From Sphingopyxis terrae subsp. terrae NBRC 15098 (GTDB lineage: Bacteria > Pseudomonadota > Alphaproteobacteria > Sphingomonadales > Sphingomonadaceae), in NCBI RefSeq assembly GCF_001610975.1, contig NZ_CP013342.1, positions 1,178,001-1,242,000 on the forward strand: a stretch of 64,000 nucleotides of DNA, in the 5' to 3' direction. This document shows positions 20,690 through 29,561 of this stretch, piece by piece. The position numbers and the translations under genes were made by a program. Position 1 is the stretch's first letter; every line of letters begins with the position of its first letter. The notes beneath the pieces were generated by a model. That model saw nothing but the letters and a program-made list of their open reading frames with translations, was not told where the DNA came from and did no database searches.

Positions 20690-21327
20690 TCCGGACCGGC
20701 GCGGCGATCGCGGGCGCGCTGGCGCTCGCATCCCCGGCGGCCGCGCAACCGTCGATGCCGGTGGCGCGTGCCACCGACGCCGACCGGTTGCTCGTCGGCC
20801 TCGCGGACGAAGCGGCGGGCGAAGCGATCGTAACGCTGCGCCATGACGAAGCGAGCAACGCGCCGACGTGCAAGGCTGGCAGCGTGCGAGGCGGGCCGGC
20901 GATCGCCGATGCGTCCTGCGCGCTCGCGCTCAAAAAGCTCGGCTGGGCAGCGGCGGGGGTCGATCGCAACGGTAAACGGCAAGCATTGCCGCGCCTACGC
21001 ATCGCCTGGACCAAGCCCGACAAGGCAGGCGCCGAGCCCGACGCCACCGACGACGATGGCCTGACGCCAATAAGCCCCGAGCGCTGGGTCCTGCCTGCCG
21101 ATTATCCCGGTACACGGGCGCAAGGTGCCAGCGAGTTCATACTGGATGTTGCACCTTCGGGCCGCCCGACCGCTTGCCACATCACAAAATCGGCCGGCAG
21201 CGACATCCTTGATCGCAAGACCTGCGAGGTCCTGATGCGAAGCGGGCTGTTCCTGCCCGCCCTCGACGCGCAGGGAAAGCCGCGCCCCGCGCAGTTCCGC
21301 TCGCGGCTGAGTTGGGCCATCGAATAG
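20686..21327 (+). CDS. secreted TonB-C-terminal-like protein
   Basis: A 213-aa protein that appears to start at TTG 20686, overlapping the GST stop (TTGA). This start places a clean signal peptide at the N-terminus (TGAAIAGALALASPAAAQP). The C-terminal 75 residues (YPGTRAQGASEFILDVAPSG ... ACHITKSAGSDILDRKTCEVLM ... RFRSRLSW-like end) match the TonB C-terminal fold. There is no N-terminal anchor helix apart from the signal and no Pro-rich spanning region, so it is not a classical TonB. Homologues in sphingomonads are annotated as energy transducer TonB domain proteins. A run of 12 G follows the stop. Confidence 0.7.
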   Translation: MIRTGAAIAGALALASPAAAQPSMPVARATDADRLLVGLADEAAGEAIVTLRHDEASNAPTCKAGSVRGGPAIADASCALALKKLGWAAAGVDRNGKRQALPRLRIAWTKPDKAGAEPDATDDDGLTPISPERWVLPADYPGTRAQGASEFILDVAPSGRPTACHITKSAGSDILDRKTCEVLMRSGLFLPALDAQGKPRPAQFRSRLSWAIE

Positions 21328-21328
21328 C

Positions 21329-21340
21329 GGGGGGGGGGGG
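21329..21340. repeat. G12 homopolymer tract
   Basis: Twelve consecutive G residues directly behind the TonB-like stop codon and about 155 bases ahead of the TonB receptor gene. Such tracts are prone to slippage and to sequencing error. Confidence 0.9.
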
Positions 21341-21452
21341 CGGCCAGCGAGACGCAGCGTGTGCCGCTCTCGTCATCCCATGCGCTATCCAGGAAAGCGA
21401 AGCGGCAAAGGAATTGCGTTCGGCCAAACTTCGCCTTGAAATCCCTTGCATT

Positions 21453-21467
21453 TGCGAATCAGTCGCA
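21453..21467. promoter_or_regulatory. Fur-box-like dyad 1 upstream of the TonB receptor
   Basis: TGCGAAT-C-AGTCGCA, a 7-1-7 dyad with six of seven arm positions complementary. The architecture is that of Fur sites, and it lies 29 bases ahead of the receptor ATG. Confidence 0.45.
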
Positions 21468-21490
21468 CTAGCGGCCTCCTCAACAGGAGT

Positions 21491-21505
21491 TGAGAATGAT
21501 TCGCA
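21491..21505. promoter_or_regulatory. Fur-box-like dyad 2 overlapping the receptor start codon
   Basis: TGAGAAT-G-ATTCGCA, again 7-1-7 with six of seven arm positions complementary. It shares the TGCGAAT arm with dyad 1; centres are 38 bp apart. It covers the ATG at 21496. Confidence 0.4.
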
Positions 21506-23631
21506 AAATTGTCACTGCGGCGCTTGCCTGCACCGCACTTTCCTCCCCCGCGCTCGCGCAGTCCGCGGCGCCTGACACGAACGCCGAGGAACATATCGTC
21601 GTCACCGCGGCGCGCACGATCCTACCGCCCAACGCCCTGCCGCTGACGGTCGATGTCATCGGCAAGGACGCGCTCGATCAGCAGGTGCTGATTTCGGGAT
21701 CGGTCACCGACGCGGTCGCAACGCTGACCCCCAGCTTTTCGCCGACGCGGCAGAAATTGTCGGGCGCGGGCGAGACGCTGCGCGGGCGCTCGCCGCTCTA
21801 TGCCATCAACGGCATTCCCCAATCGACCCCGCTGCGCGACGGCAGCCGCGACGGCTTCACCATCGACGGCTTCTTCATCGACCGCGTCGAGGTCATTTAT
21901 GGTTCGAACGCGCTGCAGGGGATCGGCGGCACCGGCGGCATCGTCAATCAGGTGACGGTCGGCGCGCCGAAGACCGAAGGCGTCAGCGGCCGGCTGCTGC
22001 TGCAGGGCACCGCCGACGACGAATTTTCCGAAGCCGGCATGGGCGGCAAGGCGGCGGGGCTGATCCAGTATCGGGCCGGTCGCTTCGACGCGTCGGTCGG
22101 CGCCGCCTATGAGGTGCGCGGGATCTTTCGTGACAGCGAGGGCCGCCCGGTCGGGATCAATCTGACGCAGGGCGAGACGCAGGATTCCAAGACGCTCTCG
22201 CTGTTCGGACGCTTTGGCTACGAGGTCACGGACACGATGCGGCTCGACCTGATCGCCAGCCGTTACGAGTTGAAGGGCGACGGCGATTATGTAGCGTTGG
22301 CAGGCAATCGTGCGACCGGCCTGCCGACCAGCGCAGCGCGCGGCACCCCGCCCGGCGATCCCGCCGCGAGCCGCACCGAAAGCCTGGCGCTGTCGTTGAC
22401 CGACAGCAACCTTGGCGGCGGGAATTTCGTCGGCCAGATTTTCTGGAACCGTACCCGCGACACCTTCGGCGGCGAACCCAATCCGATCGCGACCTTCCAG
22501 GACGTCCAGATCGCGCCGGTCGGAACGCTGTTCGATCAATCGCAGAACCGCAGCCGCAAATATGGCGCCAAGCTGAGCTATGAGCGTGCGGTGCCCGGTT
22601 TCGAGGCACTGACGCTGATCGCCGGTTTCGACGCGCTGTGGGATTCGACCGAGCAGCGGCTGATCGCCACCGACCGCGTCTGGGTGCCGCCGACCGATTT
22701 CCGCAGCTTCGCGCCGTTCGGACAGGCCAATCTCAAATTGTTCGACGGGCTCGTCCGCGTCGCCGGCGGCGCGCGCTACGAGAATGTGAAGATCAGCATC
22801 GACGATTATACCACGCTCGCGAGCGCCGGCCGCACCTTCGTCAAGGGTGGCAGCCCGAGTTTCGACGACGTGCTGCTGAACGGCGGGGTTATCGTCGAGC
22901 CGATCCCCGGCATCCGCGCCTATGCGAGCTATGCCGAGGGCTATACCGCCCCCGACGTCGGCCGCATCACCCGCGCGGTGAGCACGCCGGGGGTCGAGAT
23001 CGACAATTTCCTCAACATCCGTCCGATCGTTTCGAACAACCGCGAGATCGGTGTCGAGGTGAAGCGCGGCCCGCTCGATGCGAGCGCGACCTATTTCTGG
23101 TCGTCGAGCAAGGAGGGGCAATTGCTCGTCGCCCGGCCCGACGGCATTTTCGACGTGCTGCGCCAGCGCGTCGCGATCGAGGGACTGGAAATCAATCTGG
23201 CGGTCAAATTGCCGATCGACGGTCTGACCGTCTCGGCCGGCTATGCCCATCTCGACGGCAAATATGATGCCGACGGCGACGATGTGGTCGAAACCGACCT
23301 TGACGGTGCGAATATCTCGCCCGACCGGCTGAACCTCGCCGCCAGCTACGGCAAGGGGCCGCTGTCGGCGCGCGTCCAGACGCAATTCTATCTGGCGCGC
23401 AGTTTCACTGGCCCGACGCGCGACCCGCGCAACGATTTCGAGGGCTATAATCTGACCGACGCCTTCCTGCGCTACCAGACGCGGATCGGCGGCATCAGCC
23501 TGGCGGTGCAGAATCTGTTCGACCGGCAATATATCGCCTATGCGAGCGACACCCAGCGCCCGACCGACAATTTCTTCAACTTCGCCGGGCGCGGACGCAC
23601 CTTCACGCTGGGCTGGGATTATCGCTTCTGA
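21496..23631 (+). CDS. TonB-dependent receptor (probable siderophore receptor)
   Basis: A 711-aa outer membrane receptor. The signal peptide MIRKIVTAALACTALSSPALAQ is followed by a TonB-box-like EEHIVVTA (about 33-40). The plug domain covers about 45-165 (IDRVEVIYGSNALQGIGGTGGIVNQVT). The beta-barrel ends in the canonical terminal Phe (FTLGWDYRF). The ATG at 21496 has AGGAG six bases upstream. It overlaps the PepSY gene (TGATG), a pairing typical of ferric-siderophore uptake, and two Fur-like dyads lie at its start. The ligand cannot be read from sequence. Confidence 0.93.
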   Translation: MIRKIVTAALACTALSSPALAQSAAPDTNAEEHIVVTAARTILPPNALPLTVDVIGKDALDQQVLISGSVTDAVATLTPSFSPTRQKLSGAGETLRGRSPLYAINGIPQSTPLRDGSRDGFTIDGFFIDRVEVIYGSNALQGIGGTGGIVNQVTVGAPKTEGVSGRLLLQGTADDEFSEAGMGGKAAGLIQYRAGRFDASVGAAYEVRGIFRDSEGRPVGINLTQGETQDSKTLSLFGRFGYEVTDTMRLDLIASRYELKGDGDYVALAGNRATGLPTSAARGTPPGDPAASRTESLALSLTDSNLGGGNFVGQIFWNRTRDTFGGEPNPIATFQDVQIAPVGTLFDQSQNRSRKYGAKLSYERAVPGFEALTLIAGFDALWDSTEQRLIATDRVWVPPTDFRSFAPFGQANLKLFDGLVRVAGGARYENVKISIDDYTTLASAGRTFVKGGSPSFDDVLLNGGVIVEPIPGIRAYASYAEGYTAPDVGRITRAVSTPGVEIDNFLNIRPIVSNNREIGVEVKRGPLDASATYFWSSSKEGQLLVARPDGIFDVLRQRVAIEGLEINLAVKLPIDGLTVSAGYAHLDGKYDADGDDVVETDLDGANISPDRLNLAASYGKGPLSARVQTQFYLARSFTGPTRDPRNDFEGYNLTDAFLRYQTRIGGISLAVQNLFDRQYIAYASDTQRPTDNFFNFAGRGRTFTLGWDYRF

Positions 23632-24710
23632 TGCAGTTGCTCGACACGCTGCACCGCTGGACCGGCGGGCTGATCGGACTGGTGCTTGGCCTGCTCGGCC
23701 TCACCGGCGCGATCCTCGTGCACAAGGATGCGTGGATCGGGCTGCCGCATAGCGGCGATCCGCTGCGCAGCGACCTTGGCAGCGTGACGCGGGCGACCGA
23801 GGCGATCATGGCGCAGCCGGGCGCGCAGGGCATCATCTATGCCCGCGACGGCTTCGGTCTCCACCAGACCCGCTTCGACGAAGGCGCCGGCGCCTATGCC
23901 GACCAGACCGGACAGATCGTCACCCGCTGGGCGAGCCAGTGGGAGCGGCCCGAGCTGTGGATCTTCGATTTTCATCATCATCTCTTCGCCGGCGACAGCG
24001 GCGAGTGGGTGATCGGCATCGCCGGCCTGTGCGGGCTGTTCTTCATTGTGTCGGGCGTCATCCTGTGGTGGCGGACGCGCCGGACCTTCCGCCTGCGCCT
24101 GTGGCCCAAGCGGATGAGCCGGCCGGCGATCGTCACGCATCACCGCGACCTGGGGATCGTGATGGCACCGCTGTTGCTGCTTTCGGTCGTCACCGGGACG
24201 ATGATGATCTTTCGCCCCTTCGCGATGGCTGTCGTCGCGCCCTTCGGTTCGATTGCCGCGGCAGAGAAGTCGATGGCGCCGCCCCAATATAAGGGCGGCC
24301 CGCTGGCTGCGAAGCCCGACTATGCGGCGATGCTCGCCGAGGCGCGCCGCCGCTTTCCGGACGGCGAGTTCCGCATCCTCAGCCTGCCGCGCAAGGCGGG
24401 CGACCCGATCATGCTGCGGATGCGCCAGCAGGCCGAATGGCTTCCCAACGGCCGGTCGACGCTTTGGTTCGATGCGCAGACGGGCGAGTTGCTCGGCGCG
24501 CGCGACGCGCTCGCCATGGCGCCCGCCGCACAGGCGTTCAACAAGGCCTATCCGCTGCACGCCGCCAAGGTCGGCGGACTCGGCTATCGCATCGTCATGA
24601 CCCTGTCGGGGCTGACGATGGCGATGCTCGGCAGCTTTGCAGTGTGGACCTTCTGGTTCCGGCGACCGAAGCCCGTCCGCTCCCGTCCGCGCCGCACCGT
24701 CACCGCCTGA
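23631..24710 (+). CDS. PepSY-domain membrane protein (PiuB-like, iron-associated)
   Basis: A 359-aa inner-membrane protein with four main transmembrane segments: near 5-28, at about 125-147 (WVIGIAGLCGLFFIVSGVILWWRTRR), at about 180-200, and a C-terminal helix near 325-345. It belongs to the PepSY-associated TM family, which includes siderophore-reductase-like PiuB/FhuF-linked proteins. Conserved histidines that may bind haem lie in HRWTGG, DFHHHLFAG and HHRDLG. Its ATG overlaps the receptor stop, so it is translationally coupled to it. A role in cytoplasmic-membrane iron release is probable but not proven. Confidence 0.87.
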   Translation: MQLLDTLHRWTGGLIGLVLGLLGLTGAILVHKDAWIGLPHSGDPLRSDLGSVTRATEAIMAQPGAQGIIYARDGFGLHQTRFDEGAGAYADQTGQIVTRWASQWERPELWIFDFHHHLFAGDSGEWVIGIAGLCGLFFIVSGVILWWRTRRTFRLRLWPKRMSRPAIVTHHRDLGIVMAPLLLLSVVTGTMMIFRPFAMAVVAPFGSIAAAEKSMAPPQYKGGPLAAKPDYAAMLAEARRRFPDGEFRILSLPRKAGDPIMLRMRQQAEWLPNGRSTLWFDAQTGELLGARDALAMAPAAQAFNKAYPLHAAKVGGLGYRIVMTLSGLTMAMLGSFAVWTFWFRRPKPVRSRPRRTVTA

Positions 24711-24816
24711 TCTCCCGATCCGCCAGCGAAATCGCACCGCGCGGTGCCTGTCTCAATAGTTAGTCATTGACCTAAGTATTGGACCGAGCTAGGAGGGCGG
24801 GCGAAAGGAATGCGCC

Positions 24817-25191
24817 ATGTCGACCATCCGGCCCGACGCCCCGATTGCGCCCGAACCGGCGATGATCGACGGCATCTTCCGCGCCCTCGCCGACCCGACA
24901 CGGCGGCAGGTCCTCGAACGGCTGGGCGAACGACCGGCCTCGGTCAGTGAACTTGCGGCGCACCACCCCATGGCGCTCCCCTCCTTTCTCGCGCACCTCA
25001 AGGTGCTCGAAGGCTGCGGCCTCGTCCATTCGCGCAAGCTTGGCCGGGTCCGCACCTACAGCCTTGCCCCCGACCGGCTGCGGCTGGCCGAGGACTGGCT
25101 CGCGACCCAGCGCCGCCTGTGGGAAGGCCGGCTCGACCGCATGGATGCCTATCTGCTCTCGCTCAAGAACAAGAAGGAGACCTTCGAATGA
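24817..25191 (+). CDS. ArsR-family transcriptional regulator
   Basis: A 124-aa winged-helix regulator (IFRALADPTRRQVLERLGERPASVSELAAHHPMALPSFLAHLKVLEGCGLV). No metal-binding Cys motif is visible, so this is the subgroup of ArsR proteins paired with SRPBCC proteins. The stop overlaps the next start (ATGA). A GGAGGG upstream of the GCGCC-ATG supports the chosen start. It likely represses its own operon. Confidence 0.9.
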   Translation: MSTIRPDAPIAPEPAMIDGIFRALADPTRRQVLERLGERPASVSELAAHHPMALPSFLAHLKVLEGCGLVHSRKLGRVRTYSLAPDRLRLAEDWLATQRRLWEGRLDRMDAYLLSLKNKKETFE

Positions 25192-25667
25192 CCTTTCCGC
25201 TCAGCCCGGTCGACCCCGACCTCGACCTTGTCCTCGAACGCGTGATCGACGTGCCCGCCGACCTTGTATGGAAGGTCTGGACCACGCCCGAGCATCTGGT
25301 GCACTGGTTCGTGCCCAAGCCCTGGACGGTCACCGCTTGCGAGATGGACCTGCGCCCCGGCGGCGTCTTCAGCACGACGATGCGCTCGCCCGAGGGTGAG
25401 GAGTTTCCCAACAGCGGCTGTTATCTGGAAGTCGTGCCGGGCGAACGGCTGATCTTCACCGACACGCTGCTCCCCGGCTTCCGGCCGGCGCCGGCGCCCT
25501 TCTTCACCGCCGGCCTGTTCCTGACCCCGCAGGGCGACAGCACCCTCTATCGCGCCGTCGCGGTCCACGGCGACAGCGCCGCGCGCCAGAAGCATGAGGA
25601 AATGGGCTTCCACGACGGCTGGGGAACCGTGGTCGGCCAGATGGTCGACTATATCAAGGCGATGTGA
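25188..25667 (+). CDS. SRPBCC family protein (AHSA1-like)
   Basis: A 159-aa protein with the START/Bet v1-like fold of the AHSA1 group. It shows the typical VIDVPADLVWKVWTTPEHLVHWF start, DLRPGGVFSTTM, ERLIFTDTL and the C-terminal helix GWGTVVGQMVDYI. The ATG at 25188 overlaps the ArsR stop, giving the common ArsR-SRPBCC couple. The ligand is unknown. Confidence 0.9.
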   Translation: MTFPLSPVDPDLDLVLERVIDVPADLVWKVWTTPEHLVHWFVPKPWTVTACEMDLRPGGVFSTTMRSPEGEEFPNSGCYLEVVPGERLIFTDTLLPGFRPAPAPFFTAGLFLTPQGDSTLYRAVAVHGDSAARQKHEEMGFHDGWGTVVGQMVDYIKAM

Positions 25668-25765
25668 TCCGCCGGCGCACGTCGGCAGCGGACATCGGGT
25701 ATCGGCTCGGCGAGGCATAGCGCGCTTTCCTATTTTCGCCGCGCTCCTATATCGTCATCGCTTCC

Positions 25766-27934
25766 ATGACCCGCGCCCGCGTCCTCCTTCTGACCGCCGC
25801 CCTCGGCCCGCTCGACTATCGCGTCCCGCACGGCAGCGACGCGCCGCTCGGCAGCGTCGTCGTCGCGCCGCTCGGCCCGCGGCGGCTGGGCGGCGTGGTG
25901 TGGGAGGATGAAAGCTTCGGCGCCCCCGAACCCGTCGGCGACAACCGCCTGCGCAATCTGTTCGAGGTCGTGCCGGTGCCGCCGATCCGCGCCCCGCTGC
26001 GCCGCCTCGTCGAATGGACGAGCGACTATTATCTCGCACCCCCGGGATCGGTGCTGCGCATGGTTCTGCCCGGCGCCGCCTTTGCCGACGCGCGGCGCCC
26101 CATCGTCGAATATCGCGCCACGGGAGAGCTGCCGGCACGGATGACGCCGCAGCGCACCGTGGCGCTCGAAAAGATCGGCGCGCGCCAAGGCATTGTGCGC
26201 GAACTCGCGGCGCTGGGCGAAGTCAGCGAGGCGGTGATCCGCGGCCTCGTCCAGACGGGCGCGCTCGAGGCGGTGAGCGTGTCGGCCGATCAGCCCTACC
26301 CGGAGCCCAACCCCGGCTTCGCGCCGCCCGACCTCTCGGACGAGCAAGCGGCCGCCGCCGGGCAATTGCGCGACGCCGTCGCCGCCCGCGGGTTCGAGAC
26401 GCTGCTGCTCGACGGCGTCACGGGATCGGGCAAGACCGAAGTGTATATGGAGGCGATTGCCGCCGCCATCGAAGCGGGCAGGCAGGCGCTGGTCCTGCTC
26501 CCAGAAATCGCGCTTACCGAACCGATGCTGACGCGCTTCGCGGCGCGCTTCGGCTGCGAGCCGGTGGCATGGCACAGCGGGCTGCGGTCGGTCGAGCGGC
26601 GGCGCGCCTGGCACGCGATCGCAAGCGGCGAGGCGAAGATCGTCGTCGGCGCGCGCTCGGCGCTGTTCCTGCCCTATGCCGATCTGGGCGTGATCGTCGT
26701 CGACGAGGCGCATGAAACCAGCTTCAAGCAGGAGGATGGCGTCCATTATCACGCGCGCGACGTCGCGGTGATGCGCGGCCATTTCGAGGGGCTGCCGGTG
26801 ATCCTTGCGAGCGCGACTCCGGCGCTCGAAAGCCTCGCGCAGGTCGAGGCAGGGCGTTACCGCCATATCGTGCTGCCCGCCCGATATGGCGGCGCGACAC
26901 TACCCGACCTGGCAGCAATCGACATGCGGCAGGATCCGCCAGATCGCGGCCGCTGGCTCGCCCCGCCGCTCGTTGAGGCACTCGCCGACCGGTTGCAAAA
27001 GGGCGAGCAGAGCCTGCTTTTCCTCAACCGCCGCGGCTTCGCGCCGCTGACGCTGTGCCGTACCTGCGGCCACCGCATCCAATGCCCTAACTGCACCGCG
27101 TGGATGGTCGAGCACCGGCTAGTCCATCGCCTCGCCTGCCACCATTGCGGCCATGTGATGCCGCCGCCGCGCCTATGCCCCGAATGCGAGGACGAGGACA
27201 GCCTCGTCGCCTGCGGCCCCGGCGTCGAGCGCGTCGCCGACGAGGTGAGCTTACGTTTTCCCGAGGCGCGCACCGCGATTGTCACCAGCGACACCTTATG
27301 GTCGCCCGCGAAGGCGGCCGAGTTTGTCGAGGCGGTCGAGGGCGGACTCGTCGACATCATCATCGGCACCCAGCTCGTGACCAAGGGCTATCATTTCCCC
27401 AATCTTACGCTCGTCGGGGTGGTCGACGCCGACCTCGGCCTCGACGGCGGCGATCTGCGCGCCGCGGAGCGGACCTTCCAGCAGATCGCACAGGTTGCGG
27501 GACGCGCGGGGCGCGGGGTGAAGCCCGGCGAGGTGCTGATCCAGACACGCGTGCCCGACGCGCCGGTGATGGCGGCGCTGGTCGCCAACGACCGCGAAGG
27601 CTTTTATGCCGCCGAAACGGCGGCGAGAAAGTTCGCCGGGGCGCCGCCCTATGGCCGCTTCGCCGCGCTCGTCATTTCGTCCGAGGATATCGAAGTCGCG
27701 CGCGGCGTCGCGCAGCGGCTGGGCGAAAAGGCGCCTGTCGCCGATGGTCTCGCTATCTATGGCCCCGCGCCCGCGCCGCTTGCGATGCTGCGCGGCCGCC
27801 ACCGCTTCCGCCTCCTCCTCCACGCGCCGCGCAGTTTCGACCTGCAGGGCGCGATCCGCGACTGGATCGGTCGGATAGATTGGCCGGCAAAGGTGCGCCT
27901 CGCGATCGACGTCGATCCCTATAGTTTCGTTTAA
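25766..27934 (+). CDS. priA: primosomal replication restart helicase PriA
   Basis: A 722-aa superfamily 2 helicase that reloads the replisome at stalled forks. The N-terminal 3'-DNA-binding domain is followed by Walker A GVTGSGKTE (217-225), the DEAH box DEAHETSFKQ (about 313-322) and the zinc-binding cluster between 431 and 475 (CRTCGH, CPNC, CHHCGH, CPEC). Motif V/VI (GTQLVTKGYHFPNLTLV, QVAGRAGRG) is intact. Length is normal. No strong Shine-Dalgarno is visible at the ATG. Confidence 0.97.
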   Translation: MTRARVLLLTAALGPLDYRVPHGSDAPLGSVVVAPLGPRRLGGVVWEDESFGAPEPVGDNRLRNLFEVVPVPPIRAPLRRLVEWTSDYYLAPPGSVLRMVLPGAAFADARRPIVEYRATGELPARMTPQRTVALEKIGARQGIVRELAALGEVSEAVIRGLVQTGALEAVSVSADQPYPEPNPGFAPPDLSDEQAAAAGQLRDAVAARGFETLLLDGVTGSGKTEVYMEAIAAAIEAGRQALVLLPEIALTEPMLTRFAARFGCEPVAWHSGLRSVERRRAWHAIASGEAKIVVGARSALFLPYADLGVIVVDEAHETSFKQEDGVHYHARDVAVMRGHFEGLPVILASATPALESLAQVEAGRYRHIVLPARYGGATLPDLAAIDMRQDPPDRGRWLAPPLVEALADRLQKGEQSLLFLNRRGFAPLTLCRTCGHRIQCPNCTAWMVEHRLVHRLACHHCGHVMPPPRLCPECEDEDSLVACGPGVERVADEVSLRFPEARTAIVTSDTLWSPAKAAEFVEAVEGGLVDIIIGTQLVTKGYHFPNLTLVGVVDADLGLDGGDLRAAERTFQQIAQVAGRAGRGVKPGEVLIQTRVPDAPVMAALVANDREGFYAAETAARKFAGAPPYGRFAALVISSEDIEVARGVAQRLGEKAPVADGLAIYGPAPAPLAMLRGRHRFRLLLHAPRSFDLQGAIRDWIGRIDWPAKVRLAIDVDPYSFV

Positions 27935-27980
27935 GGCGAATCGGCATTTACAGGGCCGACATTGGGGCTAGACCTTTGTC

Positions 27981-29561
27981 ATGTCCCGCTTGACCCTGCG
28001 CCTTGCGCTCGCCCTCGCCACCGGCCTCGTTGCCGTCAGCGCCACGCCGCTTCTTGCCGAGCCAATCGCGGTTCCGGTCGTCACGCCAAAGGATCTCGGC
28101 GATGAGGGCAGCGGGCGCCTGATCGTCTTCGCTCAAAAGGTCGAACCCGGCGCAAAGCCCCAGGACGCGGTCGACACGTCGCCGTTCGAGCCGACCGGCA
28201 CCGCGATCGCGGCGATCGAAGTGAGCAGCCTCAAGCCGGGCCGGACCGCAATCGTCGGCACCGACGTCGATGCCTTTCCGGCCGCCTGGTCGACACTGGC
28301 GCCGGGCACCTATCGCATCCAGGCGGTGTTCGACCGCAACCATGATTATAATTATGGCGGGCGCGGCGCCGGCGATCTGGTTTCGCCCGTCGTCGAAGCC
28401 CGTCTGCCAGGGCCGGTGCCGACCTTGTCCCTCGATCGCGAGATCGCGGGCCAGGATTTTGCAGCCTGGCTTGCCGCGCTATCGCCCGAGGCGCGGGCGG
28501 GTATCGAACCCGGGCTGACGTCGGTCGAGCCGCTGTCCGTCCACAGCGCCGCCCTGTCGCGCTTCTGGGGTCGCGACACAGCGATCGAGGGATGGGTCGC
28601 CTTGCCGCCGGGCTATGCCAAGGGCGGCGACACCTACCCCACCGTCTATTCGGACGGCGGCTTCGGCAGCACGAGCGACAGCGCGCACGCAAGCGCTGCG
28701 CGCACAGCGGCGATGATGGCGAAGGGCGACCTTCCTCCGATGATCTGGGTCTTCCTCGACCATCATATCGCGACCGGAACGCACGAATTTGCCGATTCGG
28801 CCAACAACGGCCCGTGGGGAACGGCACTGACGACCGAGGCGATCCCCGCGCTGGAAATGAAATATCGCATGGACGCCCGTCCGTCGGGCCGCTTCCTGAC
28901 CGGGCACAGTTCGGGCGGCTGGTCGACGTTGTGGTTGCAGGTCGCCTATCCGAAGCTGTTCGGCGGAAGCTGGCCGACCGCGCCCGACCCGAGCGATTTT
29001 CACGATTTCACGAATATCGACCTCTATGCGCCTGCCGCCAACGCCTATGCAGGCAGCGACGGAATCGACCGGCCGCTCGTTCGCGATGACGGCAAGGTCG
29101 TCGCGACCTTTCGCCAGTTCGCCCAACTCGAGGCGGTACTCGGTCCCTATGGCGGCCAGCTTGCAAGCTTCGACTGGGTCTTTTCGCCCAAATGCCCCGA
29201 TGGACGTCCCTGCCCGATGTTCAATCGCGTGACCGGCAAGATCGATCCCGCCGTCGTCACCTATTGGCGCGATCATTTTGACATAGCGCATATCATCGCG
29301 CGTGACTGGGCACGGCTCAAACCCGATCTCGACGGCAAGATCCATCTGACCGTCGGCACCGCGGACACTTTTTATCTCAACCAGTCAGCCGAGCGGCTGA
29401 AGGCCGTCCTCGACGGCCTCGGCGCAAAGGCGAGCTTCCGCTTCGTTCCCGGCCGCACCCACTTCGATCTCTACAAGGAAGGCGACGATCGCTGGGCGCT
29501 CACCAAGACGATGGCAAAGGAAATGTACGCCGTGGCGCGGCCCGCAACGGCCACTCAATAA
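27981..29561 (+). CDS. exported alpha/beta-hydrolase, putative esterase
   Basis: A 526-aa protein with signal peptide LTLRLALALATGLVAVSATPLLA. The first 200 residues form an unidentified beta-rich region. The C-terminal part has the esterase D/feruloyl-esterase-like fold (AIEGWVALPPGYAKGGDTYP, then the nucleophile elbow GHSSGGW at about residue 309). A candidate acid and His occur later (GTADTFY, GRTHFDLY). Secretion to the periplasm is likely. The substrate is unknown. Its last seven bases overlap the convergent ICL/PEPM gene. Confidence 0.8.
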   Translation: MSRLTLRLALALATGLVAVSATPLLAEPIAVPVVTPKDLGDEGSGRLIVFAQKVEPGAKPQDAVDTSPFEPTGTAIAAIEVSSLKPGRTAIVGTDVDAFPAAWSTLAPGTYRIQAVFDRNHDYNYGGRGAGDLVSPVVEARLPGPVPTLSLDREIAGQDFAAWLAALSPEARAGIEPGLTSVEPLSVHSAALSRFWGRDTAIEGWVALPPGYAKGGDTYPTVYSDGGFGSTSDSAHASAARTAAMMAKGDLPPMIWVFLDHHIATGTHEFADSANNGPWGTALTTEAIPALEMKYRMDARPSGRFLTGHSSGGWSTLWLQVAYPKLFGGSWPTAPDPSDFHDFTNIDLYAPAANAYAGSDGIDRPLVRDDGKVVATFRQFAQLEAVLGPYGGQLASFDWVFSPKCPDGRPCPMFNRVTGKIDPAVVTYWRDHFDIAHIIARDWARLKPDLDGKIHLTVGTADTFYLNQSAERLKAVLDGLGAKASFRFVPGRTHFDLYKEGDDRWALTKTMAKEMYAVARPATATQ

